Source: Bettongia penicillata ogilbyi
Taxonomy: Eukaryota > Chordata > Mammalia > Diprotodontia > Potoroidae
Direction: 5' to 3'
NCBI GenBank assembly: GCA_023548195.1
Contig: JAJHZJ010000008.1
Span: forward strand, 895,999-959,998
DNA: 64,000 bases
This document shows, in pieces, positions 11,046 through 22,008 of the stretch (position 1 is its first letter; the number at the start of each line of letters is the position of its first letter). A model generated the notes under the pieces. It searched no databases and was not told the origin of the DNA. It worked only from the letters and a program-made list of their open reading frames with translations. Position numbers and translations under genes: made by a program.

Positions 11046-11639
11046 TAGTAAGAGTCCTCACAAGGTGTGCCTTGGAACAACAAAAACACAAGTGGTGTCC
11101 ACCCCTGACAAGAAGCCTCCCCCACAGTAAAACATATATATGAGACTCAAGGCATTTTTACTATCCACTGGGAGAACTACTTTACAAATTTGCTAATATT
11201 ATTTTACTCTTTCTCTTGGTAATAGAAGTGTGATTTTGTTATAGCCTTAAAGTTCTGATCCTTAACCTAGGGTTAGACCAATATGTATAACTGGACTGGA
11301 AGGAGTTGAACCTCTTCATACTAACTCCAAGGCAGGCTCTTATTCAACTCTGGTGGCTCTCACTGTCTTCCTTTTTCCTCCCTCTTTTCAGCAAAAGCAA
11401 GTTTGTTCTATATTTCTTTCTAATATCCTTTAGAATTTAGGTTTCATCTGAAGGAAAACAAAACTTCAATCACAAATAAGCTATTGAAAGAAATTTACAT
11501 TATACTTAAGAAAACCAAAAACAAAAATGTATTCATTTCTTCTAATAAATAGGAGTAGCTTTTGCAAAGCTAAGATCAAATTTGTTTAATTCATATGAAA
11601 CAAAACTAACAAGATTCTCCTCACTATCTTTTCAGAAGT

Positions 11640-12060
11640 AATAAATGCTATGTGTGTTTTAAAGACAGTAGGACAAGATTAGCCAAGGATGAATGGTGCC
11701 AGTACCTGAACTTGAGTTCCTGGTTGAAAATAATTCAGTGGCAAATATATTGAGCCATATGTGGCTTGTACATTTTAGCATCTTGCAAAATCAGCTATGC
11801 ACAAACCTACTGTAGCTGATGTTACAAAATTGCCAGCCACGTTTGCCTAGATACCTGATTCAGCATCTGGCCCACAATTTGTATATTGAAAAATAGGCTT
11901 AATTGATGGAAATGTTGACCTTTCATCTAAAGAATTACACCTTTATTCTGACAGCTTTGTTTGAAAAGACTCAGCATTAATTTTATGTATAGTGGTATCT
12001 TTGAACTAATGCTTGTATTGGACAAGGCTGGTGACAATTTATTCATGAAGCTTTAAAAAA
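11640..12060. other. Repeat-poor stretch, possible conserved non-coding element
   Basis: No repeat family visible. The sequence is complex and moderately AT-rich with several homeodomain-type TAAT/ATTA cores (for example 'ggcttaattgatgg' and 'gcattaattttatg'). Conservation is inferred only from appearance. Confidence 0.3.
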
Positions 12061-12065
12061 GCTGA

Positions 12066-12115
12066 GGAGAGGTAGCATTGTATAGTAGATAACTATGGCA
12101 TTGGGAATTAGAAGA
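12066..12115 (+). repeat. SINE 5' head fragment
   Basis: 'gaggtagcattgtatagtag' then 'ggcattgggaattagaagac' is a MIR-like head; it breaks off before the B-box. Confidence 0.55.
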
Positions 12116-12394
12116 CACTTTTTAGAAGATAAGAGACTGTGGTCAACCACAGCAATAACTCTTATGGCTATTCTTAGGTTGACTGCTCAATAAATGGCAT
12201 AAATATATTTATTTCTCAACTCAATGAATCCTATGACAAATGGATTTTTTAAAAGTACTGATTCTTGAAATAAAAAAGCATAAATAAATGCTTTCTACTA
12301 TAAGCATTGCCTATCTGACAATCCTGTGGAGAATCTAATCTTTCTTTAAACCACAACTTGATTGAACCTGGAGATTTTGCTCTCTTAAATATTA

Positions 12395-12515
12395 TTCATG
12401 GTAGCCCTAGATTAGGTCAAAATCACTTTGTATGTCCTGAAATACCTAGCATGATACTCTGTACATTCAAAGCACTTAATAAAAGGACCTTAGAGGAATG
12501 AATGAACGAATGTTT
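12395..12515 (+). mobile_element. L2 LINE 3' terminus, sense
   Basis: 'gtcctgaaatacctagcatg', 'atactctgtacattcaaagc', 'acttaataaaaggacc' and a short 'aatgaatgaacgaatg' tail match the L2 end. Confidence 0.65.
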
Positions 12516-12584
12516 TAACTACTAATTATGTACGCTGGAACAAATCAAATGACCACTCTGAGCCTTAGCAACTCATACACTACT

Positions 12585-12750
12585 TAATAACTTAAAGATT
12601 TCCATCTTTAAAACAATTTTATAGGCCTAGCAATACCAGAATCATTGTCACCATTTTACAAATGGGGAAACTGAAACAGATAAATTTGATGGCTTTCTCA
12701 TCAAAGGTGGAATTTGATCTTATCTTCTAAGTTCAGAAGCTAAATAAAAA
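12585..12750 (-). repeat. T1 MIR/THER-like SINE, antisense
   Basis: 'aacaattttataggcctagc', 'caccattttacaaatgggg' and 'aaactgaaacagataaattt' are the T1 body in reverse; the head side fades near 12745. Confidence 0.75.
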
Positions 12751-12824
12751 TGATTTTACTGGTTTCAGATTTTCTCTAAAGTTCCTATCAGAAGTAATTA
12801 CTCTGATTTGCTTTTTAGAAAATT

Positions 12825-13075
12825 ATAAAGGTCAACATGACATAGTGGATAAAGAGCTGACCTTATAGTCAACAGGACCTCAGTTAAAGTTTTGCCCTTG
12901 AGTCAACATAGCAAAGTGATCCTCGAAAGGCATTTACCTTCTCAGTGTCCCTAGGGAAGTCTCTAAGATTATAAATTGAAGTACCGGTGCTACTCTTCAT
13001 TAATAATAAAAATAATAAAGAGTTTTCTTTCTGGGAGTTCCTTATAGCCATGAAATTAATGGTCTGGTGAAAACA
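12825..13075 (+). repeat. T3 SINE, sense, near full length
   Basis: 'tgacatagtggataaagagc', 'cttctcagtgtccctaggg', 'aagtctctaagattataaa', 'ttctgggagttccttatagc' and 'aatggtctgg' follow T3 from head to tail. An ATA-rich expansion ('taataataaaaataataaag') replaces part of the middle. Confidence 0.88.
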
Positions 13076-13239
13076 GAACAAACCAAGAAATGTTCAAAGC
13101 TTTCATATTTTTTTCAAAGAAAAGAAAAAGAATTCTGTAGTGTCATATTTCCATCTACACTAACGAGATCCATTAACTAATCCGTTAAGAAGTATTCACA
13201 CTTAAATCAGTTAACATGAACCGCCAAGGTTCATGTAGG

Positions 13240-13870
13240 TGATGATGCTAGAGCTGCTTCTTGAAGGAAGGGAGGGCTTCTATGAAGTGGATTTCAGGAG
13301 GGAGTGCAAGCTAGGTATTGATGATGACCACTGCCAAAGCTCAGGAAATGAGATGGAGTTTTGTGTGTGCAGAACAAATAGCAGGCTGATTTGACTAGAC
13401 GGTATACTGGGAGAAGGGTAGTGGTGTGTTGCCGTGAAAAATCTTTTGTGGCTAGGTTAAAAGTGAAGAGTTTATATTTTATCCCAGAGAAAATGGGGAG
13501 TTAATGGAGTTTATCAGGTTGGAGAGCAACATGTTCAGATCTGTAGTTAAGGAAAATCACTTTTGTAGCTGTGTGTGGGTTGGATTGGAGAGGAAAGAAA
13601 ACTGACTGAATATGTAAGATAAGGGAGAGGTGAGGAATTGAGGAGAACACAAGTTTTTGAATCTGGGAGAATTAAAGAATTCTAGGAATTTCAGCAGAAA
13701 TAAGGAAGTTCAGAAAAGAAGGAGGTTTAAGAGAAAATAGAAGAAGTTCTGATTTGTCCATGTTGAGTGTTAGATGTTTGGGGATCATCTAGTGTGAAAT
13801 GACCTAAAGGTAGTTGATAATGTGAGACTGAAGCTCAGAAGAGTGGTGCATATTCAATTCCTTAGTTTAG
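13240..13870 (-). mobile_element. L2 LINE, antisense, 630 bp
   Basis: In inverted L2 order: 'gtggctaggttaaaagtgaa', 'gagtttatattttatccc', 'ttaatggagtttatcagg', 'aaaatcacttttgtagctg', 'gggttggattggagagg' and 'gtccatgttgagtgttagat'. This covers the L2 segment upstream of the terminal 300 bases. The homologous segment appears in sense at 26.2-26.9 kb. Confidence 0.82.
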
Positions 13871-13974
13871 AAAGATAAGGGAAATGGTAAGGGCTTGATC
13901 ACCTCTAAATTCTCCTCTGGGGCTGAGAGTTGGGGTGTTGCTGGTAGGTACATCCACTCCTCCACATAAAAGCT

Positions 13975-14030
13975 AAAGAACGTTATGTCTGGAAGGGACT
14001 TTATAGATTATCTCACCTAGGAACCAAAAC
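13975..14030 (-). repeat. T2 SINE 3' end fragment, antisense
   Basis: 'tgtctggaagggactttata' and 'gattatctcacctagg' match the inverted T2 end (ctggaagggaccttagag, atcatctagtcc). The rest is absent. Confidence 0.45.
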
Positions 14031-14734
14031 TTTGAGAAGTTGTTACTAAAATTTTGTCTCCACCTGATTTTAAATTTAAAGTCAGATTGGCTAATTAGAA
14101 ATATCTTTTTTTCTTTTTTCATAAATTTAATTTAATTTCTTTTGTGATGTTTTAAGTTGTGAACTGTCTCCCTGTCTTCCTCCCCCAAAAAGTACCATTT
14201 CCCTCCAATAAAATGATCTATGTAAGTTAACTCTGAATGACAAATAAAGTAAGATTTTTTTTGGAAATAATTTTATGAGGCAAATTACTCTTCTTACTAT
14301 TATTACTCTTATTACCTATTTTTACTTAGAAAGATATTTCCAACATTAAGCTAAAGTTATCCTGGTGGACAAAGATGACCACTGTTTTGAGTCCTTAGTA
14401 AAAAGTGATAACTTTAATTAATCTAAGCATTCATATTCTGTACATTTTCTGCATGTTTTTAAAGAAAGTGAATATTACACAGAAATTGATAGAAAGGTAT
14501 AGTAAACATGAGTGGCTACAGCATATAACCATTGTTCAAATGTACTGGAGTAAATGTCATCAATGATTTACATGATGAAACAAGAAGATAGTTTATTCTT
14601 GTGGCAAGGATGAAAGATGGTAGGTGGCCAGACAGAGTGATCCAACATCACTTTTGTAATGTCAGGAGAAAAAGAATGAAGGTCTCCAATATAGTGGGTA
14701 GACCCTCTGTATCAAGTATATGAAAGTTATGGAG

Positions 14735-14850
14735 AAGGAAATCCATTAGACTGTGAGCTCCTTGAGGTCAGGGTCTGTGTTTTTCCTCTCTTTATGGTCA
14801 ATGTTAGCCCAGTGTCTGCTATTTTGGTGCTTAATAAATGCTTATTGACC
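14735..14850 (+). mobile_element. L2 LINE 3' terminus, sense
   Basis: 'attagactgtgagctccttg', 'aggtcagggtctgtgttttt', 'gcccagtgtctgctattttg' and 'gtgcttaataaatgcttatt' are a clear L2 terminus. Confidence 0.9.
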
Positions 14851-16394
14851 TCAAAAGAATCACACAAATAGGGCTAGCATAAATGGTATACATTTTTTCA
14901 CCTAGGAAAACCATGAAATAAGGAATTTCAGCCCTCTATCTTGGAGAGACAGTTTTCATTTCTGCGGTGGCAATGACAGAATTACAGAAAAGGGAGCGGA
15001 AAGTACAAAGTATCCCCTTCTTTTTAGGCTATATATAAACTAATTAATGACACAGTTGAGTCCAGTCGTTTAGTATTCTAAATGTGAGATCTTTGTCCAA
15101 GGAGCAATAAGGGAACAGCAAAGTGAGATACTCAGATCCATTTGGGAATTTTAATCTATTTTCTATTACACTTGGCTTCATATCTAAGTGTTCGCATCTT
15201 GGACAAATGCTTTTTCTTGTTTATTTGCTTTTTAATAGTGTGAATTGTCACATTACCTTTCCCATCACAAAGTTTTTCTTTTCTAATTTTCTTCCAAATT
15301 CTAGCAATTATTATTGTTGTTAACTACCAGAAAAAAAAACAAATAGTTGAACATTTATTCTGATTTGCCATAATTGACTCCTCCTTTATTTACTGTAATC
15401 ATTTATTTCTTTTAACTAAAAATCTGATGAAACCATTGAGGGCTTGTAGATGCGTTATTGCTTGGTAGCTTAAAGAATACTTTCAATTCATAACCCTGAA
15501 ATAATTTACCACTCTCCCCAAATTATCTTGCCAGAGTAGTGTATATTTCTTGAGGGTATAATAAAAGAAAATCCTCTATGAAAAAAAATTCTAGACATCT
15601 GACCACCGTGAACACTATCTTTGATGTTCATCCTTGAGGGATAACAGCTTTTGATTATGAAATTATCAAGAAAAATTCTCAACGAAAGTACTTAATTTTT
15701 TCTTAAAAAATTGATTATATCTGTCCCATTTTGAGTGCAGCTACTTTAATACAACCAAACCCCACAATCCCTTGCTTACTTATAGCTGAATTCTAGGGCA
15801 AAAAACCCTATTATTTTCCCCAAGGCAGCTAGAGTTTCTTAAATTAATGTATTAGTTCGGATTTATTTAAGCAATTGTATAGTTCAGGGAAAGGCTGGAT
15901 TTTTCTGACTTGTGAATCCCTCTCTCCATGTAAATGTTAATCAAATTGTCACCAACTGTTATGAAAATGGATGCTCTAAGACTTGGTCTACAGCAATCTA
16001 ATGATTGCCATCTTAGCACCTGAAAGTATTTCTTTGGTTCTAAGGCACTGCTTCTACAAGGAATCAGAAAAGTGCTGAAATAATAACATATTGTGTTTAT
16101 CTATACTTTTAAAATTAATTGACATGCCTAAATAACAGCAATGAATTATTTTGAATATTGAGAGAATTTTAATTCATTTAACAAGACACTTGCAAATAAC
16201 TAGTGTTATTTGCAAAGAAGGAGGAAATCAAATTTGTCGCCTGCTGAAAATGATACCCGTGCAGAAAAATCTATGGCAGATCTCACATTTCAGCATCAAA
16301 GATTTTCAGAGAAAAGATAGACAACTGTTGTGATATTTGCAGTTAACTCGTCATTTTTAGACCAATTCGTATTCTCCTTTGAGGCTTAGTGAGT
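14851..16394. other. Unassigned, repeat-poor sequence
   Basis: No repeat family recognised over 1.5 kb. The part from about 15850 to 16330 looks complex and contains 'acttgcaaataactagtgtt' and 'atttgcaaagaaggagg', a loose inverted pair around 16190-16220. Short ORFs at 15123 and 16151 (plus) show no motif. Confidence 0.35.
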
Positions 16395-16773
16395 AGACAT
16401 TTTGACATTGTTGTCTTCTGAGTTTGTGCTTTGATCTTTCCTGTTGCCCTAGTAGCAATCTATGGTCAGGGCTCTCTTCTGATTTTTTTTTTTGCTATTT
16501 TTTTAGCCTATTTCATGACTTTTAAAGTTGAACTCTGCTCCTGGGGCCCAGGGACCACTCTCCCAAGCTTATTGTATTGGAGTGCAGGGACGTCTGGGGC
16601 TGGTGGCTTGCCCACTGCACTATGGTGGCCCTGCCTGAGTTCCAAGGCTCTCAATTTGCCTTATGAGCTGGGACTGGAGGCCTCATGACTGACCTACTGA
16701 GCCAGGACTGTGGAACCTCTGTTGGTATGCCATGGCTAAGAGCCTCCCTCTGGCTTGCCAGGACATCATCTGC

Positions 16774-16808
<35 letters not shown>

Positions 16809-16831
16809 TTCTTTTCTTTCTTTCTTTCTTT

Positions 16832-16917
<86 letters not shown>

Positions 16918-17290
16918 TTCCTTCCTTCCTTCCTTCCTTCCTTCCTTCCTTCCTTCCTTCCTTCCTTCCTGTCTTTATTTTTCTCTCTCTTTCTTTCTTC
17001 TTTCACAAAACCTTAAACATACTTCTCTCAGAAACTCATAGAGTGCACTACAGTAGGTAGTGCCTGTGCTCCCCTTTTACCCAAGAGAAACAGACCTTTC
17101 CTGTAGTCCTTCCAAATTATCTTAGGCTGGGAAATTGTTTCACTCCATTGTTTTGTGAGTTCTGTCACTCCAGAACCCATTTAGAGGCTTGTTTTAAAGA
17201 TGTTTCTGAGAGAAACTGGGGACAACTCAGGCAACTTCCTGGCTTCTCTCTGCCATCTTGGCTCCACCTCCTAACCCCTCGTTTAAAAAA
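16395..17290 (-). mobile_element. LINE-1 5' region, antisense, truncated
   Basis: Recognised from marsupial LINE-1: 'gttgtcttctgagtttgtgc', 'tttgatctttcctgttgccc', 'ctatggtcagggctctcttc', 'gcctatttcatgacttttaa', 'aaacagacctttcctgtagt', 'gtgagttctgtcactccag' and 'ctctgccatcttggctcc'. These belong to the 5' UTR and the start of the ORF1 region read in reverse. It is more GC-rich than its surroundings. I could not find the rest of the LINE-1 to the left, so the copy is a 5' piece only, split by a microsatellite at 16773-17003. Confidence 0.68.
16773..17003. repeat. (TTTC)n-(TTCC)n compound microsatellite
   Basis: A TTTC array (about 16775-16912, with a few TTTTC slips near 16805-16832) changes abruptly into a TTCC array (16913-16970). 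It ends in a CTTT/TTTC remnant. Both strands give ORFs of about 100 codons that are pure artefact (Phe-Leu-Ser or Lys-Glu-Arg repeats). Confidence 0.97.
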
Positions 17291-17944
17291 AAAGACATTC
17301 TTACATCTTCAAAATTCTGAATATATGCACAATTTCTAGACTATTCCGATGCAAGTTTTCAGACTATTGCTATATATCTCATTTTTCTTGTAGTACAAAG
17401 TGAATCTAATGAATCTCTGGGTACTGAAAGCCTCTGCAAAGAACATCAAACCTATTCATTCTTCAATCCTAATTTTAAAACATATGCTTCACCAAGATTT
17501 GGGAACAAAAGAAATTTGTTTTGGTTTGATTAATTCCAGAATACCCTAGATATTTTATTTTTTTCTTACATTAAAATGCATTTATCTGTTCACTTAAAAT
17601 TGCAATTTTCCTAACAAATGTAAGTATATCAGAATGCTGTTCTCTTTTTGACTTGTTTATCAACATTTTGCTTTTATCTGTCCAATCATAGCCTTAGTCT
17701 TGAAGACATGTTATCACCAGGTGTATATGCATTATGCACAGCCCTGCTTGGAGGACTTTAACCCAAATTAAATGCATCATATACAAAATTTCTTGGAAGG
17801 TGTTAACATTTTTCTTGCTTCCTGAAGAGCATTTATTTGCAGTGATTTTGTGAACCTTCTTGATTCTCACATATATAAACTATAATTTATTCTCCTTAAA
17901 GATAATACAAATTTTCCCTGATAATTACAGGTTTTTTTTTATTG
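17291..17944. other. Repeat-poor stretch
   Basis: No transposon visible. 17590-17870 is complex sequence with motifs such as 'caccaggtgtatatgcatta' (E-box-like CAGGTG plus an octamer-like core). Regulatory function is a guess. Confidence 0.3.
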
Positions 17945-18128
17945 AGAACTACAAGTTCTAACAGGGGTGTTCTAGTTCAACACCCAAATTTTATAAATGA
18001 AACAACTAAGGCCCAGAGAGGTTTAATAGCTTTCCTAAGGTCACACAGGCAGTAAGTAGTAGATGTAGGATCTAGTAGATTTTGACCCTAACCCCAAACC
18101 ACACAGCTTTTCCATGACACCACAATCA
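17945..18128 (-). repeat. T2 MIR-like SINE, antisense
   Basis: 'ctagttcaacacccaaattt', 'gaaacaactaaggcccagag', 'aggtcacacaggcagtaag' and 'accacacagcttttccatg' give a nearly complete inverted element. Confidence 0.85.
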
Positions 18129-18469
18129 AGATTATTCCTATATGTCCTTCTTTAACTCCTTTAAAAGTTTTTTTAAAAAGTTTTTTAAAAGTTTTTTTAT
18201 CTTAATAAAATTATATTTATTTTTTCCATCTATCCATGATATCCCTCATAGCAGCTGTCCCTCTGAGGTAGTCCTTGTAGGTTGCTAAAAATGAAGCAAC
18301 TTTTTTAGAATCTATAAGTGTTAATTTCAAATTTTTTAATCTTTAACCACTTGACTATTGAAAGAATTGAATCATAGCAGTACTAATTTTTTTTTAAAAT
18401 TACAAATAAAAACATAATTCACTAGAGAATTCTTGCTAAATTGAAGATCTCTTCAAATTGGAAGGGAAT

Positions 18470-19190
18470 CTTTAATAGAGTATCCCTACGATCAGTGTTG
18501 GGCCCTGTGTTTTTTAATTTTTTTTAAAGTAAAATCAATGACTTAGGAAAAGGTGAGTATGTTAGCTGTGTTAGATTCACAGATGATGCAAAGTAGTACC
18601 AGTAATTCACTTGTTTAAAAAAAAATATTTCAGAAGCCTAGAATATTGCGTTAAATCTAATATGATAAAATTTAAGACAGAAAAATGGAAGTCTTATACC
18701 TGGGTACAAAAAATTTCACAATTACAATATGAGGGAAGTATGGCTGAACTGAAATGTACTTGAATTTAAAAAAAAAAAAAACAACCGCAACACTCTCAAA
18801 TAGCAGGGAATTTACTAGTTTTCACTGTCAATATGATTCCATAATATGGTATGGCAGCCAATGAAGGCAAAATAATCTTGGACTTTATTAAGCAGTTATT
18901 TTTTTTTTCTGCAGCAGTAGGAAAGTAATAAATAGTTCCGTTGTCATCTGTCACAGTGGACAAAAAAAGTAGTGTTCCCTTGAGTTGTGGGAGCCACATT
19001 TTAGGGAAGTATATTTATAAGATAGAAAACTTCTAGAGATAAGCAACCAGTATAGAGATGAACTTTGATGTCATACCATATGAGAACTGATTGAAGAAAT
19101 TGAATGTTCATATTGGAGAGAAAAAATAATAATAAGACAGAGGAGATGATGTTCCTTTTGGAAAAGTATTTCTGAGTGAATATTTGTGGG
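18470..19190 (+). mobile_element. L3/CR1-type LINE, reverse transcriptase end plus downstream part, sense
   Basis: The left part translates in short runs to L3 reverse transcriptase sequence: 'ttgggccctgtg' gives L-G-P-V, 'atcaatgacttagg' gives I-N-D-L-G, and 'ttcacagatgatgcaaag' gives F-T-D-D-A-K, matching the catalytic F-A-D-D-T box. Downstream, 'atatggtatggcagccaatg', 'ggactttattaagcag', 'gagccacattttagggaag' and 'catatgagaactgattgaag' continue in L3 order. Internal stops and indels show it is dead. Confidence 0.78.
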
Positions 19191-19312
19191 GAAGGAGGAA
19201 GATATTGAGATGACCAAAAGTAAAAATCAAAAACTAAAACACAATAATGAGGTTTGCATTTGTTTTATATATAATCATTCATTCATCAATTACATGCTTA
19301 ATACATGTAGTA

Positions 19313-19866
19313 AAGAGTTTCTTAAATAGTGGACCCTGATGCCATATGGGATAGTGTAACTAAGTGTAGGGACCATGAAAAATCTGGCAATGGTAAGAGG
19401 TTTCTAAACATGCAATGACCAAAAATTAATTCAAAAATCAAACACATAATCAATCTGAGGTGTTACTGGCAGTGCCTGCCCATGTTGCATTGCATGACTT
19501 TACTCTAGCCTTGGTTCTCAACACATCATTGATGTTTATAAAATCCAAACATCAATGAACTCTGAAAAACTTTGAATATGCTTTGTGTATCGCAGTATCA
19601 AATATTCCACTAAGATTTAGTTCTTTATGTAAAAGTAAACAAGCACATCTATCTCATTACTATTCAATTTTGCTTTCATCTTTGATAAATGGCAAAATTA
19701 TGTATATATATATACGCCAATTTTTTTAAAAAATAAATTCCTTTATGATTCACTATCAGTAAATGTTTGATTTGTATGCCTATTTTCTATACCTATATAC
19801 TCGAGGTTCCATAAAAATTTCTTGGACAAAAAGGGGTTGCAAGAGGAAAAAATTTAAGTAGCTCTG
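19313..19866. mobile_element. hAT-like non-autonomous DNA transposon
   Basis: Ends form an imperfect inverted pair: 'aagagtttcttaaatagtgg' on the left against '...aatttaagtagctctg' on the right. Interior landmarks known from a widespread mammalian hAT-type element are present: 'gggaccatgaaaaatctggc', 'caattttgctttcatctttg', 'ttccataaaaatttcttgg' and 'caaaaaggggttgcaagagg'. No transposase ORF. The 8-bp target duplication is no longer clear. Family name not assigned. Confidence 0.65.
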
Positions 19867-19869
19867 TAC

Positions 19870-21585
19870 CAGGTGTTATTTGGTTCTGTGTATTATTGTG
19901 CTTAATGATTTAATTATAATATACTCAATTATTCAAACAGATATACGATCTCTTGATTTCATAGTTCTCCCCAGCAATAAGGATCACACCCATATTTACC
20001 TGCTAATCCCGAATGACTCTTGTTCATACCCTCCCGTAATTTTGACCAAGGAAATTCATCCAAGGTACTGGAAGCCTTCCTCATATCAATTGGTAACCAG
20101 CAAAGTACTCTGAGCACTCAGAGTCTTTTTCTCACCGTGAAACCAACCTATCTTTCCTTCCTGTCTTACAGTTTCTTGATGTCATGTTTCATTCCTATTT
20201 TTTTCCATAGTTCTTCACTTGTTATATGTTATATATAGCCTGCTGACACCATGCTCTTCTCCTTTGGCTTCTGCATGATACTCATTTTTATAAAACTTAT
20301 GTGTGATTTAAAAGTAATAGATAAAGAACTAAAAGAAGTTTTTTAAAATGGATCTCATTAACAGTAAAATCAATGTGAGGATTTCCTACACAACCTTTAT
20401 TCCTTGGAAAACAGGTGAACTACCTGTATCTCATGGATACTGAATATCCTTTAGGGCTCTTGTTATTGCAATTTGACTAGCTGCCAATAGATGGTGTCTT
20501 GGTCTGGTATATAGAGCAAGAAATTAGATTTATTCAGTAAAGGTCATTGAGATGCAATAGATAACCCACATAATCAGGGTGATTATGTCAGCTTTTTGAT
20601 GAAATAACATTTATTAAAGCATTACACTATTATTTTTATTTATTACATTATTATTTATTTATGCATTATTTATTAAAGCATTATATTTAACTAACACTTT
20701 ATAGGAAAAAAAGAAATCACATAGAAATATAGTTAAGAGCAAGATTTAAAGGAATCGACCTCTAAGCAAAGTTAGGTTCTCCGCTGACTAACATCACTTA
20801 TCTATAGCTATTTGACTCTCTTTAGAGTTTCAGAATTACTTAGAACTTACATTAAAGCTTCAAGATAATGTAACACAGACCTGGGTCTTAACCTGTGCAC
20901 AGTTAGCCCTGAAAACCACTGGTGGTTTTGGTGTTAAAAGGTTCCAGACGTTTAACTTTTAGGGGTTTGGAAGCATCTGTACTTCTGGGTTTGCTACATT
21001 CCTACTAAAAACCTTCTTCCTTTTTTCCTATACCTGGCATCAGAGGATCATGAAAGCTTAGCACCTCAGCTTGCTTCCTCTCTCTCTTCAGACATCAAGC
21101 CTTTAATTAGGTGACTAATACCTTCGTCAGAACCTCATCTGCCTGTATCCTGCAGGGATATTCTGAAGTCCACAGGAAAGAAAAGGCAGGCAAGAATTGC
21201 TTTTCTCTAGATAGCTTTACTCCCCTACTCTCCTATATTCTGTGTTTTTTTTCTCCCGTGCCTCTCTATAGCTGAACTAAAACTTCCCAAAGCATGGTGG
21301 CTTTACAGCCTGCCCTCTTCTCGTGACCCTAAACTTCCAATCAGGAGAAACCCCATGAGCAGGACTATTCAGTGTTATATTGCTTTGACTACATGGCTTT
21401 TCCTAGTTCCCTTCCTCTAGTCAATAGGTCTTTTAATATTTTACGGCTGCTTTTCCACCCTAGGCCTGATAGGTTTCCAGCCTAGATCACTTTTGCTGAC
21501 AGAACTCATTTTTAAAAAATTCTTTTTTGTCTTTATGAATATTTTAAAGCATACTCGGAACATAACAAGGTATAAAGTAAAGTAG
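19870..21585. other. Unassigned sequence with a GC-richer part
   Basis: No family recognised. 20870-21500 is less AT-rich and could be an old LTR or other element, but I cannot identify terminal repeats, a primer site or a poly(A) signal in the right places. 20600-20690 holds local direct repeats ('tttattaaagcatta' occurs twice). Confidence 0.4.
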
Positions 21586-21587
21586 AG

Positions 21588-22008
21588 GAGCATAGTTGAA
21601 GGAGTAGACAATTTGGTGGTAAAGGCTTGGGTTAAAATCCTAGCAGTAATACTTTCTTTATGTTTCGGCTTGAACCAGTCACTTCATTTCTGTAAAGCTC
21701 AATTTCTCTATCTATAAAATGAAACTGGGCTAATCAAGGTCCATCTATAAAATAAAGAGGTTGGGCTAATGAAGGGTTCTTTACCTGAGGTGCATGAACT
21801 TTTAAAATATTTTTATAACTGTATTTCAAATTAATTTGGTTTCTTTTGCATTCCTTTGAATTTTATTTTATGCATTTAAAACATTATTCTGAGAAATTAT
21901 CCCTAGACATCATCAAACTTGCCAAAGTGGTCCATAACACACAAAACAGATTAAAAACTGCTGGGCCAGATAATCTCAATATTCCTTCTAGCTCCAAATA
22001 TATGATTT
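21588..22008 (+). repeat. T2 SINE, sense, split by a hAT-like insertion
   Basis: Left part to 21770: 'gaggagcatagttgaagg', 'gcttgggttaaaatcc', 'gtcacttcatttctgtaaag' and 'tctataaaatgaaactggg' (the last segment partly duplicated at 21742-21770). The right part resumes at 21964 with 'ggccagataatctcaatatt' and 'ccttctagctccaaatatat'. Joining the two gives a normal T2 order. Confidence 0.82.
21771..21963. mobile_element. hAT-like MITE inserted in a SINE
   Basis: The terminal 16 bases 'gaagggttctttacct' and, at the other end, 'agattaaaaactgctg' are imperfect inverted repeats of a 'caggggttcttaacct' type end. Inside, 'gtatttcaaattaatttgg', 'tttatgcatttaaaacatta' and 'gccaaagtggtccataac' match the known order of this 190-bp element. 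Flanks 'ggctaat' (21764-21770) and 'ggccagat' (21964-21971) fit a decayed 8-bp target duplication. Confidence 0.75.

Noticed and set aside
14100..14240. Possible LINE-1 3' UTR piece ('aatttcttttgtgatgtttt', 'gaactgtctccctgtcttcc')
   Set aside because: Similarity to my recollection of marsupial LINE-1 is suggestive, but no internal copy in this window confirms it.
16683..17060. ORFs of 85-118 codons on both strands
   Set aside because: Artefacts of the TTTC/TTCC array.
20870..21500. GC-richer stretch considered as a solo LTR
   Set aside because: No paired TG...CA termini with flanking duplication, no convincing TATA/poly(A) order and no primer-binding site or internal region beside it.
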